This document shows, in pieces, positions 6,609 to 11,037 of a stretch of 11,037 nucleotides of DNA (within the stretch, counting starts at the first letter, position 1; each line of letters opens with the position of its first letter). Made by a program: the position numbers and the translations under genes. Source of the DNA: Spirochaetia bacterium (GTDB lineage: Bacteria > Spirochaetota > Spirochaetia > Treponematales > Breznakiellaceae); NCBI GenBank assembly GCA_025997655.1, contig BNUW01000086.1:1-11037 (forward strand), read 5' to 3'. The notes under the pieces are model-generated. The model did not search any database. It was not told the origin of the DNA and was given only the letters and a program-made list of their open reading frames with translations.

Positions 6609-6988
6609 TCCGTACCTTCCACCGGGCGCCTTCGTATCCGTTTTTTCAATACCGCCCCCCCCAGGACCGTAAGGATATCCCCGGCGGACAGGAGCAGGAC
6701 GGTTCCGATGATAGTATCGGTCCCTTCGCTATTGACCGGCGAAAAAATCAGCCATGAAAGGCCCGCAACCACAGCAAGGATCTTCCCCGCCAGATACAGG
6801 GGAATATAGGGTTTATAGGCATCAAGGCGGAGCCATAAAAAGAAACTCATCAGAGTAAACAGGCCATTGGGAATGGCGTAAAACACATAGGGGAAAAGGC
6901 CTCCCGTATCGGGGAGTCTCGTCATCACCAGCAGACGGAAAAAATCGTAGATAAAAAAAATGAGCCGTAAAGGCCGGTATGGTTCCAT
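6599..6988 (-). CDS. Small four-helix integral membrane protein of unknown function
   Basis: A 129-residue protein I do not recognise. Hydrophobic segments at about residues 7-22, 31-53, 61-82 and 92-113, ending in KKRIRRR (115-121), which predicts a cytoplasmic C-terminus by the positive-inside rule. The codon before the ATG is a stop, so the start cannot be further upstream; no Shine-Dalgarno match is visible, and M22 is a possible later start but would delete the first helix. The gene overlaps the start of the MinD-like ATPase by 10 bases, a strong hint that the two are made together and may interact. The region upstream (6989-7080) holds no recognisable gene or promoter. Confidence 0.72.
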   Translation of the reverse strand: MEPYRPLRLIFFIYDFFRLLVMTRLPDTGGLFPYVFYAIPNGLFTLMSFFLWLRLDAYKPYIPLYLAGKILAVVAGLSWLIFSPVNSEGTDTIIGTVLLLSAGDILTVLGGAVLKKRIRRRPVEGTECV

Positions 6989-7080
6989 CTAAGGAAAATT
7001 CTACGATTCCGGGGGCTTAGGGTCAAGTGGGTGGCGGAAGAGCATATGCCGTGAACAAGGGTTACCGGGGGAGATGCGCC

Positions 7081-7467
7081 TTAACTCTTCCTGATGTGCA
7101 GGGGGATGGAACTCAGTTCCTTGTTATCTATATAGAGTACAAAGTTTACCACCCCGCTTGAGGCAAAGTGCAGGTTGGAGAAGGTAAATACCAGGTGGGC
7201 TATGGCGGCGGCGCTTCCTTCCCCCTGCACATCCACATGGCCTGAAATGGGTTCAATATTCAGTTCCCCGTCCAGGTCCACGGTCTCAATCCGGAAACTA
7301 TGGGCGCCGTATTCCCACATATCAAAGCGCATCCGGATAACCACCGCCAGTTGGGGGTGAACGCAGGGGAAGTTCCGGGCGATGATCGTGTCGAAGGTCC
7401 CCACTATGGTAAGTTTCCCGCCGTTTTCCTGGGCAAAGTCGCAGAACGTAAATATTTCGGTTTTCAT
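7081..7467 (-). CDS. DUF6941-like protein
   Basis: A 128-residue soluble protein with no signal peptide or membrane segment. It has the pattern FCDFAQENGGKLTIVGTFDT (residues 8-27), then FPCVHPQLAVVIRMRF (33-48) and a beta-rich C-terminal half; from memory this fits the DUF6941 family of small proteins of unknown function. The composition, alternating hydrophobic strands with GELN and ISGHV turns, suggests a beta-sandwich, but this is inference. A weak GGGA precedes the ATG. It lies 110 bases downstream of the ankyrin gene and 92 bases upstream of the membrane protein gene, so it may have its own promoter. No role can be assigned. Confidence 0.75.
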   Translation of the reverse strand: MKTEIFTFCDFAQENGGKLTIVGTFDTIIARNFPCVHPQLAVVIRMRFDMWEYGAHSFRIETVDLDGELNIEPISGHVDVQGEGSAAAIAHLVFTFSNLHFASSGVVNFVLYIDNKELSSIPLHIRKS

Positions 7468-7577
7468 GTTCCCAAAGAATGGGGCATATCCTTGATAAAA
7501 GCAATAGACCTATAATAGTGATTGAAACCGGTTTCTTCCAGTATAATTCTTTCACCGCTTAGGCTTAGCGAGGGGTA
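7468..7577. other. Gap with a perfect 12-bp palindrome
   Basis: This 110-base, comparatively AT-rich gap between the ankyrin gene and the DUF6941-like gene holds gaaaccggtttc (7524-7535), a perfect palindrome and possible operator, and a tandem gcttag pair (7558-7569). No confident promoter was found for the minus-strand gene. Confidence 0.35.
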
Positions 7578-10376
7578 CTAACCGTTCAGCAGTGCGGCGA
7601 TATCTTCCCGGCGCCATTTCCGGGCCACGTCCCCCGGGCTTTCGGCGGCGATGTTTCTGATCGCCTTATTTGCCCCCAGTTCGATGAGCAGGGAAACCAG
7701 GTCCGGCGTGCCCGTGCGGGCGGCGTAGTGGAGGACGGTATTCCCCGTAGAGTCCCGAGTGGCAATGGCACGGCCGCCGAATGCGGCGTTGATAGCCTCC
7801 CGTCCCTTGGTAATGGCGATTTCCGCGGGGCATTTCCCGTCACCGGCCACGATAAAAACATTGGAACCCGCATCGGAAAGGAGTTTTGCCGCTTCCCATT
7901 TGTCCTGATCCAGGGCCAGTCTGAGGGGGGTTTTCCCGTTGGCGTCAATGGCGGATACCCGGGCGCCCAGGTTAATCATAGTTTCCAGGATGTCCGTCCC
8001 GGCGTTTGCCATGAGGGCGATGTGCAGGGGTGAGTTGCCGGCGTCATCCGGCACGCCAATCCGGTCCCTGGTAAGCATGATGGAAATCATGCGGGGGGAA
8101 CTCCCCAGGGCTATCCGGAAGGGGGTCTTCTCCATGATGTTTTTCGCGTGGATCTTCGCGCCGCAGCCGAGCAGGAAACTTGCCAGGTCGGTCCGGTCCT
8201 GGGCGGCGGCGATGTGCAGGGGGGTGTCTCCCCGGTTGTTCCGGGTGTTGGGGTCCGCCCCAAGCGCCGCAAGCCGTTCCGCCGACCCGTAGTTGCCCGT
8301 CAGTATCGCTTCCATGAAGGGGGTGTTCCCCTCGTTATCACGGGCTTCCAGGTCCGCGCCGTTATCGGTGAGCAGGGTTTCCATTCGGGAGATGTTCCAG
8401 CGTACCGCATCGTGGAGGGGAGTCTTCCCGTTCAGGGCGTGGGCGTTGATGTTCACCCCCCGGCCGATAAGCCCCAGGGCGGCGTTCACCGAATTCCATC
8501 GGACCGCCGCGTGGAGGGCGTTGTTTCCCTGGGAATCCCGGGCGTCAATATTCGCCCGTACCCCAAGCATGGCCAGGATGGTGCTCCGGGAATCAACCCT
8601 GGCCGCCATAAAGAGGGGCGATTCCCCCAGGGCGTTGGGGACATTGGGGTTTATCCCCTTCTGAACCATCAGGGGAATGTGCCGGTCCAATTTCCACTGG
8701 GCGGCATAGTGGAGCATCGAATTTCCCGCGCCGTCCCGGGCAGTAATGGTGCGGGGATTGATTATCCATTCCCGAATCTTTCCCGGGGGTATCTTTTCGG
8801 GAAAACTCAGATAAAGGGGGCTTTCCCCATTGGCGTTGGCGGCGAAAATATCCGCCCCCCGGCTAATAAGCAACTCCCCCGTATCCTCAAGGTCCTCCCG
8901 TACCGCAATATGCAGGCTGGTGTCCCCTACCATATTCCGGGCATTCACCAGGGCTTTCTTCTCCAATATCAGGGTTAAGGTGGCCCGGTCCGCATGGTTC
9001 CGTACCGCAAGATGGAGCATCGTGTTTCCGGCGTTATCGCTCTGCAGTACCGTTTGTTCGGTGATCAGGCCGGGCAGCACGGGGCTGTTCTCCCAGAGGG
9101 CCACCTCAAAGGGGGTAATCCCCCGGTTATCCGCCGCAAAGACATCCGACTTGGCCCGGAGGAGGGCGCTGATACTGACCCCCCGGTTTTTCTCGACCGC
9201 CAGGTAGAGCGGGGTCTTTCCGTCAATGTTCCGGATAGACACATCCGCCCCGGCTGCTAACAAACCCTCAATGAGCGCCGGAGGACGGCCCAGGGATATT
9301 ACGATATGCAGGGGAGAGTCGCCATGCTCATCCCGGAGGTTCACCTTTAACCCATGGGAAAGGACCAGTGCCTGGACCGCCTGGTGGCTGGCCGCCGGGA
9401 TTCCGATGTGGAGGATGCTGTTTCCCCCGGCGTCCTGGGCGTTTACATCCGCCCCCTTCGCGATAAGGAGTTCCATAATGGGGAGATTCCCCGTGCGGGC
9501 CGCCTCATGAAGGGGGGTGGTACCCGCCGCATTCTTAACATTGATGTCTACATTTTTATCCAGGAGGTATTCCACCAGACCGCTGTAGCCCTCCCCCGCG
9601 GCAAAGTGCAGGGGGGTAGTTCCATCGCCGATACGGATATTGTAATTGGATAATTGGACCGCCGGAGCAAGGTAGGTATAGGCGGGGTGCGCCGAAAAAG
9701 CGCCCGCCAGGATGAGTTGTTCCGCCGCTTCCATATGGGCCTTGGATGTCGTCCTGTCCAGGGCAAGATCCAGGGCGGTTTTCCCCTCCGCATCGGTCTT
9801 GTTAAGGCTGCGTCTGAGGCTAATCTCCACATCGGTGATAATCTCCACGGCGTTCACGTTTCCCGCAGCGGCCGCCAGGTGCAACATGGTTCTGCCCCGG
9901 TCATCAACGGAATCCAGGGCGGTGGGGCTCAGGATGGTTCGAAGGAAACTGCCCCCTACGGTGATGGCCCCTACGGCGGGGGTTTGCCTTCTCGGCTGGG
10001 GATGATGCAAATCCGCGCCGGCCTCAATCAGTAAACGGGCGCTCGCGGCGTCCTGGGACTCCACGGCATCGGACAGGGGGGTATGGTTTTCCCGATCCAG
10101 CAGGTCCATGGCGGCGCCCAGGGCAATATAGAGGGCCGTCATTTCGCTGTTACGGGTTTCCACCGCGATATGCAGGGGGGTACGGCCATTTTCATCCAGG
10201 GAATCAACGGCAATCCGGTCCAGGGACAATTGTTGGACCGGGGTGGATTGGACCTCAGTACTGCGGGAAGAGGATGAGGGAACATCCTTCCGCGGAGCAG
10301 CCTGAACCGGCAGCGCCCAGGACGCAAGGAAGAAAAGGGCAATGCCTACTCTACAAAAGAACCGCGTATTCATCAT
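7578..10376 (-). CDS. Exported ankyrin-repeat protein with 26 repeat units
   Basis: A 932-residue protein. Residues 1-26 form a Sec signal peptide (basic MMNTRFFCR, hydrophobic core GIALFFLASWA, cleavage after VQA), with no lipobox cysteine, so a periplasmic or secreted soluble protein is expected. A short S/T/Q-rich linker (27-58) leads to 26 ankyrin-type units that I could tile end to end from residue 59 to 932, mostly 33-34 residues, with the usual (D/N)..G.TPLH.A....(G/A)AD.N.. pattern. Unit 5 carries an insertion of about 20 residues (about 227-249) and units 3, 11, 21 and 24 are short. Ankyrin arrays bind proteins; the partner is unknown. Two ATGs adjoin; the second (10373) has AGGA at 6-base spacing against 3 for the first and may be the real start. 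It follows the TPR/Mrr-like gene by 33 bases, so they are probably co-transcribed. Confidence 0.93.
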   Translation of the reverse strand: MMNTRFFCRVGIALFFLASWALPVQAAPRKDVPSSSSRSTEVQSTPVQQLSLDRIAVDSLDENGRTPLHIAVETRNSEMTALYIALGAAMDLLDRENHTPLSDAVESQDAASARLLIEAGADLHHPQPRRQTPAVGAITVGGSFLRTILSPTALDSVDDRGRTMLHLAAAAGNVNAVEIITDVEISLRRSLNKTDAEGKTALDLALDRTTSKAHMEAAEQLILAGAFSAHPAYTYLAPAVQLSNYNIRIGDGTTPLHFAAGEGYSGLVEYLLDKNVDINVKNAAGTTPLHEAARTGNLPIMELLIAKGADVNAQDAGGNSILHIGIPAASHQAVQALVLSHGLKVNLRDEHGDSPLHIVISLGRPPALIEGLLAAGADVSIRNIDGKTPLYLAVEKNRGVSISALLRAKSDVFAADNRGITPFEVALWENSPVLPGLITEQTVLQSDNAGNTMLHLAVRNHADRATLTLILEKKALVNARNMVGDTSLHIAVREDLEDTGELLISRGADIFAANANGESPLYLSFPEKIPPGKIREWIINPRTITARDGAGNSMLHYAAQWKLDRHIPLMVQKGINPNVPNALGESPLFMAARVDSRSTILAMLGVRANIDARDSQGNNALHAAVRWNSVNAALGLIGRGVNINAHALNGKTPLHDAVRWNISRMETLLTDNGADLEARDNEGNTPFMEAILTGNYGSAERLAALGADPNTRNNRGDTPLHIAAAQDRTDLASFLLGCGAKIHAKNIMEKTPFRIALGSSPRMISIMLTRDRIGVPDDAGNSPLHIALMANAGTDILETMINLGARVSAIDANGKTPLRLALDQDKWEAAKLLSDAGSNVFIVAGDGKCPAEIAITKGREAINAAFGGRAIATRDSTGNTVLHYAARTGTPDLVSLLIELGANKAIRNIAAESPGDVARKWRREDIAALLNG
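7656..8240 (-). repeat. Ankyrin super-repeat block B (units 20-25)
   Basis: Residues 713-907. It repeats the unit-type order of block A (units 10-15) with ten units between corresponding members: matched features include TPF..AL (11/21), D.AGN..LH.A at 34 residues (12/22), a VF or IF ending (13/23), R.I..R (14/24) and GN..LHYAA (15/25). Confidence 0.6.
8637..9230 (-). repeat. Ankyrin super-repeat block A (units 10-15)
   Basis: Residues 383-580, two copies of a three-unit pattern: a unit ending DVFAA or DIFAA, a unit without the GAD turn, then a D..GN..LH.A unit. See block B for the second occurrence. Confidence 0.6.
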
Positions 10377-10409
10377 AAATCCTAGTATCGGCCGTTTTTC
10401 GTGATGATA

Positions 10410-11037
10410 TTAGGGGGAAGTATTCGGGGTAACGGCGTCCACTTTGTTCAGGATGAGCGCAAGCTTTTCCTTTTCAATAAGATCGATAAGCCGGGCTTCG
10501 GTAAAGCGCCGCGCCTCTTCGGAAAAGGCGCCCACGGTAACGCAGATACCCTTGCCGGCCTTTGCATCTTTGACCTGGGCGTGGAAGTCCCGCAGGATGA
10601 GTTCCCCGACGGAGCCCGTGGTCCTGATAAACCGGAACATCACGACATCCGACCACTTGGTGGTCTCAACCTCCGCCAGAATATCCGCCCAGTCGTTTCT
10701 GGTTACCGAAATATTGGTAATCTTGGTCTTCGCTTTATCAAAGAAGGACATCACCACCTTCCGGCAAAGGGCGACGAAATCCGCCGAAGGGGACATGAGG
10801 TAGATTTGAAGGTTCTTGTTTGCGTTGAGTTCCTGGTATTTGCCGATGAGCATGGGAACATCCTTGTAGGCGCCGTTGACCCCTTGAATGTCCTTCAAGT
10901 AACCCAGGGCCTTACCGATTTCCTGCTGCTTCAGGAGCAGGGTGGCCAGGCGGTACTTCAATTCCAGCAGGACATCGCCCTCGATGTTTTGGTGCTTCAG
11001 CCCAATCTCAAAGTCCAGGATGGCCTTGTTATCCTGG
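10410..11037 (-). CDS. TPR protein with degenerate Mrr-like restriction-endonuclease domain, C-terminal part
   Basis: The frame is open through the right edge (first full codon at 11036), so this is the 3' part of a longer gene; 208 residues are visible. The TTG at 10959-10961 lies mid-helix and is unlikely to be the start. The first 75 or so residues are helical repeats of TPR type (AILDFEIGLKHQ, LATLLLKQQEIGKALGYLKD). The rest matches the shape of the Mrr/PF04471 fold: DFVALCRKVV helix, WADIL (the Asp position), VVMFRF strand, VGELILRDFHAQVKDAKAGK, then ICVTVGAFSEEARRF and LIDLIEKEKLALIL, which mirrors the conserved 'vTt..Fs.eAr.fA....ieLid...L' end. The usual QxK on the strand reads RFI, so nuclease activity is doubtful. 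It precedes the ankyrin gene by 33 bases. Confidence 0.75.
   Translation of the reverse strand, partial: QDNKAILDFEIGLKHQNIEGDVLLELKYRLATLLLKQQEIGKALGYLKDIQGVNGAYKDVPMLIGKYQELNANKNLQIYLMSPSADFVALCRKVVMSFFDKAKTKITNISVTRNDWADILAEVETTKWSDVVMFRFIRTTGSVGELILRDFHAQVKDAKAGKGICVTVGAFSEEARRFTEARLIDLIEKEKLALILNKVDAVTPNTSP

Noticed and set aside
6231..6809. Plus-strand reading frame of 192 codons opposite the MinD-like gene
   Set aside because: Antisense of a well-conserved ATPase; Walker motifs on the minus strand explain the sequence.
7492..7516. TTGATA and TATAAT on the plus strand as a promoter
   Set aside because: Only 13 bases separate them, too short for a sigma-70 promoter, and no plus-strand gene follows.
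8148..8978. Long plus-strand reading frame of 276 codons opposite the ankyrin gene
   Set aside because: It is the antisense shadow of a GC-rich, periodic ankyrin repeat gene; the product has no recognisable domain and the minus-strand protein tiles completely as ankyrin units.
10410..10961. TTG at 10959-10961 as the start of a complete 183-residue protein
   Set aside because: The frame stays open to the window edge and the upstream residues continue the TPR-like helical pattern, so the gene is partial.

Overview
The window looks like a chromosomal segment from a GC-rich bacterium, most plausibly a spirochaete of the Treponema group. That guess rests on the overall look of the hypothetical proteins and on a purine-synthesising gene set, not on a taxonomic marker, so treat it as inference. 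No rRNA, tRNA, CRISPR array or prophage was seen.

Left third, plus strand (1-4923): the C-terminal two thirds of the RNA-binding protein Tex, a 49-codon membrane stub, rsmG (16S rRNA m7G methyltransferase), then purE, purC and purF. The genes are tightly packed: the stub overlaps rsmG by 1 base, purE overlaps purC by 4 (ATGA), and purC overlaps purF by 26. The three pur genes cover the committed PRPP amidotransferase step and two mid-pathway steps of IMP synthesis (NCAIR to CAIR, then CAIR to SAICAR).

Middle (4908-5451): an AT-rich island bounded by near-identical terminal inverted repeats built from 9-10 bp 'atccgtgta/ttc' subunits. It holds one minus-strand gene for a GxxExxY protein (PD-(D/E)XK_3 nuclease-like fold). 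The left repeat runs into the 3' end of purF and supplies its last codons and stop. This is the clearest sign of a mobile or transferred unit.

Right half, all minus strand (5469-11037), in transcription order from the right edge: a partial TPR protein with a C-terminal Mrr-like domain whose catalytic residues look lost; an exported protein of 26 ankyrin-type repeats; a DUF6941-like protein; a four-helix membrane protein; and a MinD/ParA-like ATPase whose start overlaps the membrane protein gene. The overlap and the ATPase's basic amphipathic C-terminal helix suggest a membrane-linked ATPase pair. The ankyrin protein has a higher-order architecture, a three-unit super-repeat present four times in two blocks exactly ten units apart, which suggests segmental duplication. 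No gene-free stretch exceeds 300 bases.
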